Shown here one piece after another: positions 53,138 to 61,471 of a DNA stretch of 64,000 nucleotides (positions within the stretch are counted from its first letter, which is position 1; the number at the start of each line of letters is the position of its first letter). The notes under the pieces were generated by a model that had not been told where the DNA came from, searched no databases, and was given only the letters and a program-made list of their open reading frames with translations. Made by a program: the position numbers and the translations under genes. The stretch is from Streptomyces broussonetiae (lineage in GTDB: Bacteria; Actinomycetota; Actinomycetes; Streptomycetales; Streptomycetaceae): contig NZ_CP047020.1 in the NCBI RefSeq assembly GCF_009796285.1, forward strand, positions 1,054,001 through 1,118,000. Reading direction: 5' to 3'.

Positions 53138-53766
53138 ATGTCCGAGACCACCCTCGTCCGGCGGCTGCTGTCGGCGGCACTGGGTGCGCTGATCGGTGTC
53201 ACCACCCTCGCCGCTCCGGCCCGGGCCGCCGATGTCGGCGAGGTGACGGAACATCCGGTCACCACCGCGCCCGACAGCGGCCCCACCGGCATCACCACCG
53301 GACGGCCATCGCGCCGGGCGCGGACGGCGCCCTGTGGTTCACCGAGTTGGTCGCCGGGAAGGCCGGCCGGATCACCACAACGGGCCGGATCACCGAATTT
53401 CCGCTGCCCAGCGACTCCGAACTGCCGGGCGGCATCACCGCCGGACCGGGTGGCATGTGGCTGACCGCCGCCGGCTCGATCGCCGTCGAACGGATCGGGT
53501 CCACCGGTCGCGTCACCCGGTTCCCGCTGCCCGGGCCCGGCAGCGGCCCGAGCGGCATCACTCGCGGACCCGACGGCGGGATCCGGTACGCGGACCAGTC
53601 CGGCCGGATCGGCAGGGTCGACGCGCAGGGCAGGGTGACCGCCTTTCCCGTGCCGGACGGCAGCACCAAGGTCCCCTTCCGACTGGCCTCCGGACCCGAC
53701 CGGGCCGTGTGGTTCACCGGGCTGATCGGGAACAGCATCGGCCGCGTCCAGGCACTGCCCGGCTGA
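53138..53766 (+). pseudogene. Frameshifted Vgb-like (streptogramin lyase type) secreted beta-propeller
   Basis: The frame opens with a Sec signal (MSETTLVRRLLSAALGALIG...ARA) and VTEHPVTTAPDSGPTGITTG. It then shifts at about 53300 into another frame with propeller blades: TAIAPGADGALWFTELVAGKAGRIT, GGITAGPGGMWLT, GPSGITRGPDGGIRYAD, RLASGPDRAVWFTGLIGNSIGR. The blade repeats are typical of virginiamycin-B-lyase-like proteins, but only about four of the expected six or seven are present. One base change restores a single secreted protein of about 209 residues, so a sequencing error is possible. Confidence 0.75.
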
Positions 53767-53803
53767 ATCCCGACGACGACGGCTTCACCTGCCCGCCCCT
53801 CTT

Positions 53804-53823
53804 GTTATGACCGCTGTCATAAC
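53804..53823. promoter_or_regulatory. Operator-like inverted repeat upstream of the SCO6745-family gene
   Basis: GTTATGAC-CGCT-GTCATAAC has perfect 8-bp arms and lies 48 bp before the start, a typical repressor position (GntR or MarR type). Confidence 0.75.
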
Positions 53824-53871
53824 GCAGGCTGGTGCCGACAGTACGGCAGGCCGACGCGGTGGGAGGAAGCA

Positions 53872-54750
53872 GTGGCGGAGGGAATGGCACGTGCACTGTG
53901 GGAGCGGTACGAGCCGGTGCACGATCTCGTGTACTTCGCGCCGGAGGTGCGCCGGACAGCGGACGCGCTCGGGCTGCGCGGGTACTGGATGGGGTACTTC
54001 GCGTTGCGCGCCGCGCCGCTCGGCGCCGTGTCGCCGTCCGTGGTGACCAGTTGCTTCTACGTCTTCCACCCCGCCCGGGTGGCACGGGCCCTGCCGGACG
54101 CCTGGGCGTACGCGACGCCCGGCGAGGTGCTGACCGCCCGTCATGACGCCCTGGACGCGGCGATGACCGGCCTGTTCGGAGCGGACACGGTCGGCTCCGC
54201 CGACTTCGCAGAGGCGGCCGACCTCGCGTGGGAGGCCGCTGCCGCGGCGGACACCACCGGGCGGGTGCTGGCCGCCGCCAACCAGGCGCTGGAGCGCCCT
54301 GAGCGCCCCACCGCGCGCCTGTGGCAGGGCCTGACGACCCTGCGCGAGCACCGGGGTGACTCGCATGTAGCGGCTCTCGTGAGTCAGGGGCTCGGACCGG
54401 TCGAGGCGATGCTGCTGAAGGCGGCGGCCGGCGAGTCGGACGGGGAGTTCCTCCGGGAGACGCGCAAGTGGGAGCGGACGGACTGGGAGGCGGCGGGGGC
54501 CCGGCTGTGCGAGCGGGATCTGCTCACGGCGGACGGATCGCTCACCCCGGCCGGTACGGCCCTGCGCCTGCAGGTCGAGGCACTGACCGACGCGGCCGCC
54601 GAGCACCCGTGGACCGCACTGGGCGCCGGCCGCACCACCCGTCTGGCCGAACTGCTGGCCCCGCTGGCCCGCACCGTCGAAACGTCCGGGCTACTGCCGG
54701 CGGGCAACCCGGTGGGCATGACCCGGGGGTCGTACACCGCCACGCTCTGA
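53872..54750 (+). CDS. SCO6745-family protein (winged-helix-containing)
   Basis: The 292-residue protein belongs to the actinobacterial SCO6745/SalK-like family: MARALWERYEPVHDLVYFAPE, LGLRGYWMGYFALRAAPLG and FYVFHPARVARALPDAW near the start, then a C-terminal MarR-like helix-turn-helix stretch. The biochemical role is not established. The GTG at 53872 has GGAGG five bases upstream; an ATG four codons later is the alternative. A perfect inverted repeat just upstream suggests regulation, perhaps by itself. Confidence 0.82.
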   Translation: MAEGMARALWERYEPVHDLVYFAPEVRRTADALGLRGYWMGYFALRAAPLGAVSPSVVTSCFYVFHPARVARALPDAWAYATPGEVLTARHDALDAAMTGLFGADTVGSADFAEAADLAWEAAAAADTTGRVLAAANQALERPERPTARLWQGLTTLREHRGDSHVAALVSQGLGPVEAMLLKAAAGESDGEFLRETRKWERTDWEAAGARLCERDLLTADGSLTPAGTALRLQVEALTDAAAEHPWTALGAGRTTRLAELLAPLARTVETSGLLPAGNPVGMTRGSYTATL

Positions 54751-55245
54751 CAGGTCCCCGGCGAGCCCACCGAAGACCTCCGGCCCGGCATCACTCCCCG
54801 TAAGCCGCCGACCGGGCCGGGCAGGCCTGTCGGGAAACCGCCCCGGACGAGACCCCGTGACCCGCCGGCCACACCGGTGAACCCCACCGGCGACACCCGG
54901 CGGAACCGTCCGGGACCTGCCCCAAGGCCCCGGCGGCGTGCACCCCCCTGGGGAACCGGGCGGTGAGCCGCCCCGGCCCACGCACCACCCGCCACCGGCC
55001 GGAACGGAACCCGCGAGAACGCCGCCGCGCACCCGGCGGACCCCGTCCACCACCGACCAAACCCTGCACAGGCCGCCGGGCAGCCGCCGCAAGCCCCGCG
55101 GCTGCCGCCCCGGACCGGGGAACGAGACCGTAGGCGGCCCCGTTGCCGTGCTCGCCCGCCTCCCCTCGGCAGCCCGCCCGGATCCCCGCACGGTTGGCGG
55201 GCGGGGATCGGGGCGGGTGGGCCTGGAGCCGGGGGCGGCCAGTCG
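54751..55245. other. 495-bp convergent intergenic region, no gene
   Basis: It lies between the convergent SCO6745-family and P450 genes. It is Pro/Gly-biased in all frames with no start-plus-site combination and no family match. CCGGCGG-type short repeats are frequent, but I found no single convincing terminator stem. Confidence 0.5.
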
Positions 55246-56457
55246 TTACCAGGTCACCGGTAGCCGTTCGGGAATGCGCTTCATGAAGCCGGTGCGCCAT
55301 ACCAGTTGGCCGGGTGGTACGGCGAGTGCGAGGTCCGGCAGGCGGTCGAGGAGGACCTCCAGGGCGATGCGGGCGTGGGTGCGGCCGAGCGCGGTCGCGG
55401 GACAGTAGTGGGCGCCGCCACCGAAGGAGAGGTGGTCGGCGGTGTTGTCGCGGTGGATGTCGAAGCGGTGCGGGTCGGGGAACTTGGCCGGGTCGAGGTT
55501 GGCTCCCTCGACCAGCACCAGGACCAGTTCGCCCGCGCGTACGTCGACGTCGCCGAGCCTGACGTCCTTGAGGGCGAGGCGCGGCAGGGCGTCGCCGATC
55601 GAGAGGTTGACCCGCAGCAGTTCCTCCACGCCGGGGCCGATCAGGTCGGGGCGGTCCCGCAGGAGGTCGCGGGCGATGGGGTGGGTGAGCAGGTAGACCA
55701 GCGCCATCGCAAGGAACCCCGAGGTGGAGATGACCCCGGCGCCGAACAGGGTGACGCCGACGGTGGCCAGCATCTCGTCGCTCACGTGCGCCTGGTCGGG
55801 ATCGTCGCGCAGGGCGGCGAGTTCGCCCATCAGGCCGTGCGTCGCCGGATCGTCGAGCAGCGCCGCCATCCGGGCGATGTCCCGGTCCCAGTTGATCCGC
55901 GCGCCGGTGATCGGGCACGGCGCGTTCATGAAGGCGATGTCCAGACTGCGCAGGAAGGCCGGGGCCTCGGTCTGCGGGATGCCGAGGATGCGGCAGTGCA
56001 TGCCCGCCGAGTACGGCTCGCAGAACGCGCCGCGCAGGTCGGCCGTAGGGCCGTCGGCAAGCAGCCGGTCCACCAGACGGTGGGCGTCCTCGCGCAGCCA
56101 TTCCATCAGGCCGGGCGACTTCGGGTTGAGCGCCTTCATCACGGCCCGGCGCAGCCCGGCTCCGGTGATGTTGCCCATGTTGTTCACGACCTCGGGCGGG
56201 ATCGTGAGCGCGTACTGCCGGGGAACCCCGGGCGCCGAGGTGTCCTTCAGGGAGAACCTGTCGTCCTTCAGTACCTGCGCGCACAGTTCGTACGACGACA
56301 CCAGCCAGGCCTCGTCGCCGGCGATGGTCCGCACGCGCCGTACGGGGGTGACGGCGCGTATGTCCTCGACCTCGGCGGGGACTTGGGTGCCGTCCCAGGA
56401 GAACGGGAAGTCGAGCAGGAGAGGGTGGGCGGCGCGGATACCGGTGGCGGTGGTCAT
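55246..56457 (-). CDS. Cytochrome P450 partner of the cyclodipeptide synthase
   Basis: The 403-residue soluble P450 has the heme-ligand loop LSFGGGAHYC with Cys352, the Glu-x2-Arg pair of helix K (VEELLRVN), and helix I segment LFGAGVISTSGFLAM. In that segment the canonical AGxxT reads as Ala-Gly-Val-Ile-Ser. The ATG overlaps the synthase stop by 4 nt (ATGA), so the two are co-translated and the P450 should oxidise or couple the diketopiperazine. It needs ferredoxin partners from elsewhere. Confidence 0.92.
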   Translation of the reverse strand: MTTATGIRAAHPLLLDFPFSWDGTQVPAEVEDIRAVTPVRRVRTIAGDEAWLVSSYELCAQVLKDDRFSLKDTSAPGVPRQYALTIPPEVVNNMGNITGAGLRRAVMKALNPKSPGLMEWLREDAHRLVDRLLADGPTADLRGAFCEPYSAGMHCRILGIPQTEAPAFLRSLDIAFMNAPCPITGARINWDRDIARMAALLDDPATHGLMGELAALRDDPDQAHVSDEMLATVGVTLFGAGVISTSGFLAMALVYLLTHPIARDLLRDRPDLIGPGVEELLRVNLSIGDALPRLALKDVRLGDVDVRAGELVLVLVEGANLDPAKFPDPHRFDIHRDNTADHLSFGGGAHYCPATALGRTHARIALEVLLDRLPDLALAVPPGQLVWRTGFMKRIPERLPVTW

Positions 56458-57161
56458 GCGGCGGTTCCTTCGGGGGCGGGGGTGACGACGGCGTGGCCCT
56501 GGTTGCGGGAGGCGCGCAGACCGGCGCCACGGGAGTACAACAGCTCGGCCATCGGCAGCAGTTGGTGATAGCAGTTGAGCGAGGAGGGCACCTGGAGGAT
56601 GGCCGGAGTGTCCAGGAACAGCGGAGCCTCGGCGCACACGTACTCCAGGCACACGGCCCGCAGCCGCTCGGTCGGTTCCTCTCCGCGGGCGGTGAGGAAC
56701 CGATTCACCAGGGTGTCGCAGACGGCCCGGAAGGCACTGTCGGAGCCCAGCCGCGCCGTCAGTTGCCGGTGGATCTCCTGGTAGGCGGGGTTGGTGCGGA
56801 ACTCCGACATCGGGTGCCAGTCCAGCCGCAGGCCGTCCGGGTCGGCCCGGGTCACCGCGTCCCTCACCTTGGCGCGCACCCCGCGCAGGTTCTTCACCGC
56901 CTTGCGCCGGGCCTCGTCCGGTGGATAGCCGGACGCCTCGTACCGCTCGGCGACGTACAGGTCGGTGTAGACGAAGTCGACCCTGTCGAAGTGGTCCAGT
57001 CCCCAGCGGGCGAGGTCATGCAGGCGATGGGCCGAGAAATAGCTGTTTCCCGGGGACACGCCGATCACGGCGTGCGCGCCCTCGCCCAGGATGACCTCGC
57101 AGTGGGAGGTGTACGGCTGGACTTCGAAGACGTCGGCCATCAGCACGGATGCTGTGGTCAC
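56454..57161 (-). CDS. tRNA-dependent cyclodipeptide synthase, NYH subfamily
   Basis: The 235-residue enzyme uses two aminoacyl-tRNAs to make a cyclic dipeptide. The catalytic Ser36 lies in GVSPGNSYF, with Asn39 following. Tyr174 and Glu178 are in EYVCAEAPLFLDTP, and Tyr198-His199 in SLNCYHQ. These Asn-Tyr-His residues assign it to the NYH (AlbC-like) subfamily. Product amino acids cannot be read reliably. The GTG start has GGAGGA upstream. The only tailoring gene is the P450; there is no AlbA/AlbB oxidase or methyltransferase nearby. Confidence 0.93.
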   Translation of the reverse strand: MTTASVLMADVFEVQPYTSHCEVILGEGAHAVIGVSPGNSYFSAHRLHDLARWGLDHFDRVDFVYTDLYVAERYEASGYPPDEARRKAVKNLRGVRAKVRDAVTRADPDGLRLDWHPMSEFRTNPAYQEIHRQLTARLGSDSAFRAVCDTLVNRFLTARGEEPTERLRAVCLEYVCAEAPLFLDTPAILQVPSSLNCYHQLLPMAELLYSRGAGLRASRNQGHAVVTPAPEGTAA

Positions 57162-57239
57162 AGAGGGAATCCTCCGCCGCGCGCTAGTCCCGTCGGGGCC
57201 CTGTGCCCCTGGTGTGGCTGTGCGGCGCCCTCACGCTAA

Positions 57240-57258
57240 CCGTACTGGATCAGTACGG
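57240..57258. promoter_or_regulatory. Perfect operator-like repeat upstream of the cyclodipeptide synthase
   Basis: CCGTACTG-GAT-CAGTACGG has perfect 8-bp arms, 79 bp before the synthase start and 92 bp before the divergent kinase start. A second small palindrome, GCAGT-T-ACTGC, follows immediately (57259-57269). No regulator gene is adjacent, so control is from elsewhere. Confidence 0.75.
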
Positions 57259-57349
57259 GCAGTTACTGCCTGGTTTTGGCTCGAAACAGTCGTAGCAACG
57301 CTCGAAGTTCCGTGCATCGTGCATGTGTTGAGCGCCGTACTCTTGGGCC

Positions 57350-58225
57350 GTGGTCTATCGAGACGAGCCTCACGAGGATCCGGCGCGGGTGGCGTCCCGG
57401 CTCACCGGGCGCCCGGTCACCGGCGCGCCGGCGGGGTCCGGATCGCCCGCCGAAGTGACGCTGGCCTGCGGCACCCGGGTGATGGTCAAGCGCGCAGACT
57501 CCCCCGGCGCCGTACGGGCCGAGGTGGCCGGGCTGCGCTGGCTGGCCGCGGCGGACGCGGTCCGGGTGCCGGCGGTACTCGGACACGACGAGCACTGGAT
57601 GGTGACGGAGCGGGTTCCGACCGGACGCCCGGGCCCCGAAGCAGCTCTGCGTTTCGGCCAGGCCCTGGCCGACCTGCACGCGGCCGGCGCACCCCGCTTG
57701 GGCGCGCCGCCGCCCGACGGCCCCGAGGACGCGTTCATCGGACTCGCCCCGATGCGCAACACGCCCGGCACCGACTGGCCCCGCTGGTACGCCGAGCACC
57801 GGGTGCTGCCGTATGTGCGCGGCGCGGTCGACCGCGCCGCGCTCGAGCCCGGCGAGGCAGCCGTGTTCGAGCGGGTCTGCGCACGGCTGCCGGAGCTGGC
57901 CGGGCCGGCCGAACCGCCCGCACGGCTCCACGGCGACCTGTGGCACGGCAACGTGCTGTGGGGCGCCGACGGGGAGGTCCGGCTCATCGACCCGGCCGCG
58001 CACGGCGGACACCGCGAGACCGATCTCGCGATGCTCCAGCTGTTCGGCTGCCCCCATCTGGACCGGGTCCTGGCCGGATACGAGGAGAGGGCACCGCTCG
58101 CCGGGGGTTGGCCGGAACGGGTGGGCGTGCACCAGCTGTTCCCGCTGCTGGTGCACGCCGTGCTGTTCGGACGCGGCTACGCGGAACAGGCCCTGACGGT
58201 GGCGCGGAACGCGCTCGCGAGGTGA
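57350..58225 (+). CDS. Fructosamine kinase / aminoglycoside phosphotransferase-like protein
   Basis: The 291-residue protein kinase-fold enzyme shows the ATP-binding Lys in GTRVMVKRAD, catalytic loop RLHGDLWHGNVLW, metal Asp in VRLIDPAAHGGHRETDLAM, and the family end FPLLVHAVLFGRGYAEQA. Fructosamine kinases phosphorylate glycated amines to remove them. The start is a GTG at 57350 without a strong ribosome-binding site. It is divergent from the cyclodipeptide synthase, with the operator between them. Confidence 0.88.
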   Translation: MVYRDEPHEDPARVASRLTGRPVTGAPAGSGSPAEVTLACGTRVMVKRADSPGAVRAEVAGLRWLAAADAVRVPAVLGHDEHWMVTERVPTGRPGPEAALRFGQALADLHAAGAPRLGAPPPDGPEDAFIGLAPMRNTPGTDWPRWYAEHRVLPYVRGAVDRAALEPGEAAVFERVCARLPELAGPAEPPARLHGDLWHGNVLWGADGEVRLIDPAAHGGHRETDLAMLQLFGCPHLDRVLAGYEERAPLAGGWPERVGVHQLFPLLVHAVLFGRGYAEQALTVARNALAR

Positions 58226-58232
58226 AGCGGGG

Positions 58233-60680
58233 CTACTCCTCCGCGTCCGGTGCGGTGATCTGCCCGGACTTGATGTAGCGGGCGAGATTGAGATGGTCGC
58301 CGTGCTCCTCGCGCAGGCCCTCCGCCCACAGCACGCTCTGCGTGCCCTCGTGCTTGACCATGCCGGGGCTCACCCCGAGCCGGAAACCACCGGGCAGCGG
58401 CTTGCCGTCCCGGTAGGGCAGGAAGTCGAGGGGGGTCGGGCCCGCGGAGGCGTACACCGCGCAGTCGGAGAGCACCGCTACCGGATACTGGCCGGTGGCG
58501 CGGGCGGTGGCGAGCATCTTGCGGTGCATGTTGACCCGGGCCTTGGAGATGACCGCGGCCCGGATGTCCGGGCGCCAGGTCGGCCGGTCCAGCGCCGGCC
58601 ACCGCTCCCCCGGCCGCCAGCCGGAGCGGCCCCGCTCGCGCAGCTTGCCGATGCCGCCCTTGACCGTGGCCTTGATCGCCGACAGCGCGAGCGCGAGCTG
58701 CGGGTCGCGGTCCTTGTGGCCGTCCATCGCCGCGAGGAAGTCCTCGGGCGCCATACCGGTGACGACGCCGAGGTCGGCCATCGTGGCGACGTACGCGTCA
58801 CGCAGCCTGGCGTACCAGGAGTCCAGGTACGGGCCGTGCTCGGGACGGACGTACGCCTCCAACGGCGCGACCTCGTAGCCGAGTTCGAGGGCGTACGCCA
58901 CGGTCGGCGTCGCGTACCAGGCCGCGCCCTCGGGCGGCTCGCCGTCCGGTGTGAAGGGGCTCGGCAGCCGGGTGTCGAGCCGGACGTGCGAGAGGTCGAC
59001 CAGCCAGGAGCCGGGCAGCGCCGGATCGAACCGGGGGTTGTGCACATGGACCGGCGCGCCGAGGCCGACGACGGTGCGGTTGGCCGCCGCCGCAAACGCC
59101 ATGTTGACGTCGATGCCGACGAGGTACGGCTGCATGCACTCCTCGTCGGTCAGCGGCCGGGCCCAGTCGTAGGCCTCCTCGCAGAGCATCTCGCCCGGGG
59201 TGCGCTCGTGGAAGCGGGGCAGATGGGCGAGGAGCGGATGCCCGTCCGGGGCCTCGCAGGGCGCGCAGTCGACGGCCTCGGTCAGGGCACCCGGGTTCGG
59301 CGCGGACACCCACTGCCCGTGCTCGTCGCGCACCGCGCGGGTCGGCGGGTGCAGGGCGGTCATCAGCTCCAGGCCCGTCACGGCCGTGGAACCGCACGGG
59401 GTGAGGACGCGGGTGGCGTACGCGCCGAGGACATGGGCGAGTTCGGCGGGGGGCAGGGTGGCCGCGTCGCCCCAGTACCGGCTGTCCAGCGCGTTCCAGG
59501 ACGGCATGCAGAAGTGGACGCTGTTGCGCCGGCTGCCCTCGGCGGGTCGGTAGACCCAGGCCCAGGGACCGAAACCGCGCCGGGTGAGCCGCCAGTCGGC
59601 CTTGAGCACCTGCCGGACGGCCTTGTGCGTGTCGGGGATCCGTCCGGCGAGCCGCTCCTCGTCACTCAGCCTCGCAGGCAGCCCGTAGCGCACACACGCC
59701 GACTCGGTGAGGACGACGAGGGGGTCGGCGTCCTTGCCCGACCGGTGCAACCGGGGCTGTCCGAGCCGCGCCTCGGTGAGCGCCCACTCCACCAGCGCGG
59801 GCAGTGAGGCGGCAGGCACGTCGAGCACGAGCCCGCCGACGCAGTACGCGCTCACCCGGCCGTCGTCAGCGGCGTCGACCACGGCGAGGGGGCCGTGCGC
59901 GAAGCGCGGGTCGGGAACCGAGCCGGCGGAGGCGGTGGCGGTGGCGGTGGCACCGGTGCGGGACGCGCCAGAAGCGGCCCTCTTGGCGGAGGGACGCCGG
60001 ACCGGGCGTCGTGCCGCCGGACCGGGGGCCGCTTCATAGGCTTGCGAGGCGGCGGCCGAGCCGGGCGCGCCGGGTCCGGACTCGGGCCGGGCGGAGGCTG
60101 CCGGTCCCTGCGAACCGACCGCCGGAGCAGGGGCTGTGTGCGCCGGACCGTGGAACTCCGGGACGGGCCGATGCATGCCTCCCGGAGCCGGGGCGGCATG
60201 GGACGAGTCACCGGGGTGCGTACCGGCCTGAGCGGTCGGCTGCCCGGGGGCGGCGCCCGGAGCGACCCTCGGGGGGTCTGCCGACTCGCCCGGCCCGGCG
60301 GGCGGCTCGGTGGACTCGGTGGGTGGGGTCTGCGGGCCGGGTGGTGTGGCTGACGCAGGACCCGGTGCGGGCGAGGGGTCCGCTGTGACGGCGCCCGGCG
60401 TGGTGGTGGGCCGGGGCGGGGCCGGGTAGCGCCGGGACAGGCCCTCGAGGAGACGGCGGTAGGCCTCCAGGCGGTCACCCCTCGGCTCGGCGCGGCCCGC
60501 CTCCCAGGCCTGGATGCTGGGCACGCGTACGCCGAGGGCCTGCGCGACCGCCGCCTCGGTCAGGCCGGCCGCCTCGCGCAGCCGCGCCCGCTCCGCCGGA
60601 GCGGGGAGCACGGTGCCGCCGTCCACGGCCGCGAGGAGCGAGTCCACCGCCGCGAACAGCTCATCGGGCTGGTCCGTCAT
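58233..60680 (-). CDS. tap: Telomere-associated protein Tap
   Basis: The 815-residue protein matches Streptomyces Tap, which binds the 3' overhang of linear replicon ends and recruits the terminal protein Tpg. It has an N-terminal helix-turn-helix (about 28-75; REAAGLTEAAVAQALGVRVPSIQAWEAGRAEPRG), a long Pro/Ala/Gly linker (about 80-240), and the large conserved region: GPLAVVDAADDGRVSAYCVGG, GSTAVTGLELMTALHPPTRAV, YLVGIDVNMAFAAAANRTVVGLG, LSAIKATVKGGIGKLRERG, RPDIRAAVISKARVNMHRKM, FRLGVSPGMVKHEGT. Start ATG 60680; GTG 60707 is possible. No tpg follows it here. Confidence 0.9.
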   Translation of the reverse strand: MTDQPDELFAAVDSLLAAVDGGTVLPAPAERARLREAAGLTEAAVAQALGVRVPSIQAWEAGRAEPRGDRLEAYRRLLEGLSRRYPAPPRPTTTPGAVTADPSPAPGPASATPPGPQTPPTESTEPPAGPGESADPPRVAPGAAPGQPTAQAGTHPGDSSHAAPAPGGMHRPVPEFHGPAHTAPAPAVGSQGPAASARPESGPGAPGSAAASQAYEAAPGPAARRPVRRPSAKRAASGASRTGATATATASAGSVPDPRFAHGPLAVVDAADDGRVSAYCVGGLVLDVPAASLPALVEWALTEARLGQPRLHRSGKDADPLVVLTESACVRYGLPARLSDEERLAGRIPDTHKAVRQVLKADWRLTRRGFGPWAWVYRPAEGSRRNSVHFCMPSWNALDSRYWGDAATLPPAELAHVLGAYATRVLTPCGSTAVTGLELMTALHPPTRAVRDEHGQWVSAPNPGALTEAVDCAPCEAPDGHPLLAHLPRFHERTPGEMLCEEAYDWARPLTDEECMQPYLVGIDVNMAFAAAANRTVVGLGAPVHVHNPRFDPALPGSWLVDLSHVRLDTRLPSPFTPDGEPPEGAAWYATPTVAYALELGYEVAPLEAYVRPEHGPYLDSWYARLRDAYVATMADLGVVTGMAPEDFLAAMDGHKDRDPQLALALSAIKATVKGGIGKLRERGRSGWRPGERWPALDRPTWRPDIRAAVISKARVNMHRKMLATARATGQYPVAVLSDCAVYASAGPTPLDFLPYRDGKPLPGGFRLGVSPGMVKHEGTQSVLWAEGLREEHGDHLNLARYIKSGQITAPDAEE

Positions 60681-60696
60681 TTCCACATCCGTCTTT

Positions 60697-61110
60697 CTAC
60701 CGGACACCCTGGCGGATCTCTTCCAGCCGGGTCGTCAGCCGTTGGTGACGCTGCGAGGCGGCCTGGGAGGAGTTCAGCCCCTGGTGCCAGGCGATCTGCC
60801 GCCAGTCCATGCCCCGGCGCCGGGCCTCCATCACCACCTGGCTCTCCAGCCGGTCCAGTTGATGACGCAGGCCGTCGACGAGGCTCAGGGCGGCGCCGAT
60901 GTCGTCCGCAGTGACGTCCGCCGCCGCGTCGTTCCCGGTGCTGCCGAGGTCCGCCGCCGACAGCAGCCGGCCGAGGAGCGCCGCGTCCTGGGCCACCCGG
61001 TGCGCCGGGGCGCCGTCGGCGCAGGCGTCGGCCGTGAGGGCGGCGAGGCGCAGTCGGGCGGCGGAGTGAACGTCTTCGGCGTCATCGGCGTCATGTGCCA
61101 TGCGGGCCAT
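60697..61110 (-). CDS. Small putative DNA-binding protein upstream of tap
   Basis: The 137-residue protein is acidic and Ala-rich at its start. It then has a long amphipathic helix (LVDGLRHQLDRLESQVVMEARRRG) and a helix-turn-helix-like end, MDWRQIAWHQGLNSSQAASQRHQRL, similar to sigma region 4. Its stop lies 17 bp before the tap ATG, so the two form an operon. It is not recognisable as the 185-residue terminal protein Tpg. I chose ATG 61110; 61101 is an alternative. It may regulate or assist Tap (inference). Confidence 0.72.
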   Translation of the reverse strand: MARMAHDADDAEDVHSAARLRLAALTADACADGAPAHRVAQDAALLGRLLSAADLGSTGNDAAADVTADDIGAALSLVDGLRHQLDRLESQVVMEARRRGMDWRQIAWHQGLNSSQAASQRHQRLTTRLEEIRQGVR

Positions 61111-61132
61111 GCTATCCCGCCCGCACAATGGG

Positions 61133-61147
61133 ACAACGTTATGTTGT
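61133..61147. promoter_or_regulatory. Inverted repeat in the tap-operon/graspetide divergent promoter
   Basis: ACAAC-GTTAT-GTTGT has perfect 5-bp arms in an AT-rich patch 23 bp before the small DNA-binding gene and 116 bp before the precursor gene. Confidence 0.4.
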
Positions 61148-61262
61148 TTCCTTGTTCGAGCATCCTCACGGTACCGCCTCCGACCTGTGATTACGCAGCG
61201 TAAGGAAACCATTCACCCGTTCGATTCGTATAAGGACGTGAAAGCCGAACCAGGGAGAGACC

Positions 61263-61454
61263 ATGCAACCGTTCACGCTCAACTACGCGCGGCCCGCTGT
61301 GCAGTTGGACGTCACCACTCCGTATGCGTACGACTCCGGACTGCAGTTGAACGTCCTCCCGGACGGGCGGATCGCCGCCACCGACCACGCGACGCTGAAA
61401 GCACTGGGGACGACGACGTCGACCGCCGGTTCCAAGACGCACTTCGACGACTGA
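61263..61454 (+). CDS. tgmA: Graspetide precursor peptide (ATP-grasp-modified RiPP)
   Basis: The 63-residue peptide has the leader signature MQPFTLNYARPAVQLDVTTPYAYDSGLQ (abridged: PFTLNYARP, then LQLNVLPDGRIA) and the C-terminal core ALGTTTSTAGSKTHFDD, with Thr/Ser donors and two terminal Asp acceptors. ATP-grasp ligases of this class join such side chains as omega-esters or amides to form macrocycles. An AGGGAGAG site precedes the ATG. The ligase gene starts 17 bp later. Symbol as used for the family by annotators. Confidence 0.88.
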   Translation: MQPFTLNYARPAVQLDVTTPYAYDSGLQLNVLPDGRIAATDHATLKALGTTTSTAGSKTHFDD

Positions 61455-61471
61455 AGCGCGGGCGCGGAACG

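Noticed and set aside
54691..55408. Open frames in the convergent gap after the SCO6745-family gene
   Set aside because: Pro/Gly/Arg-rich on both strands, no homology pattern or start signals.
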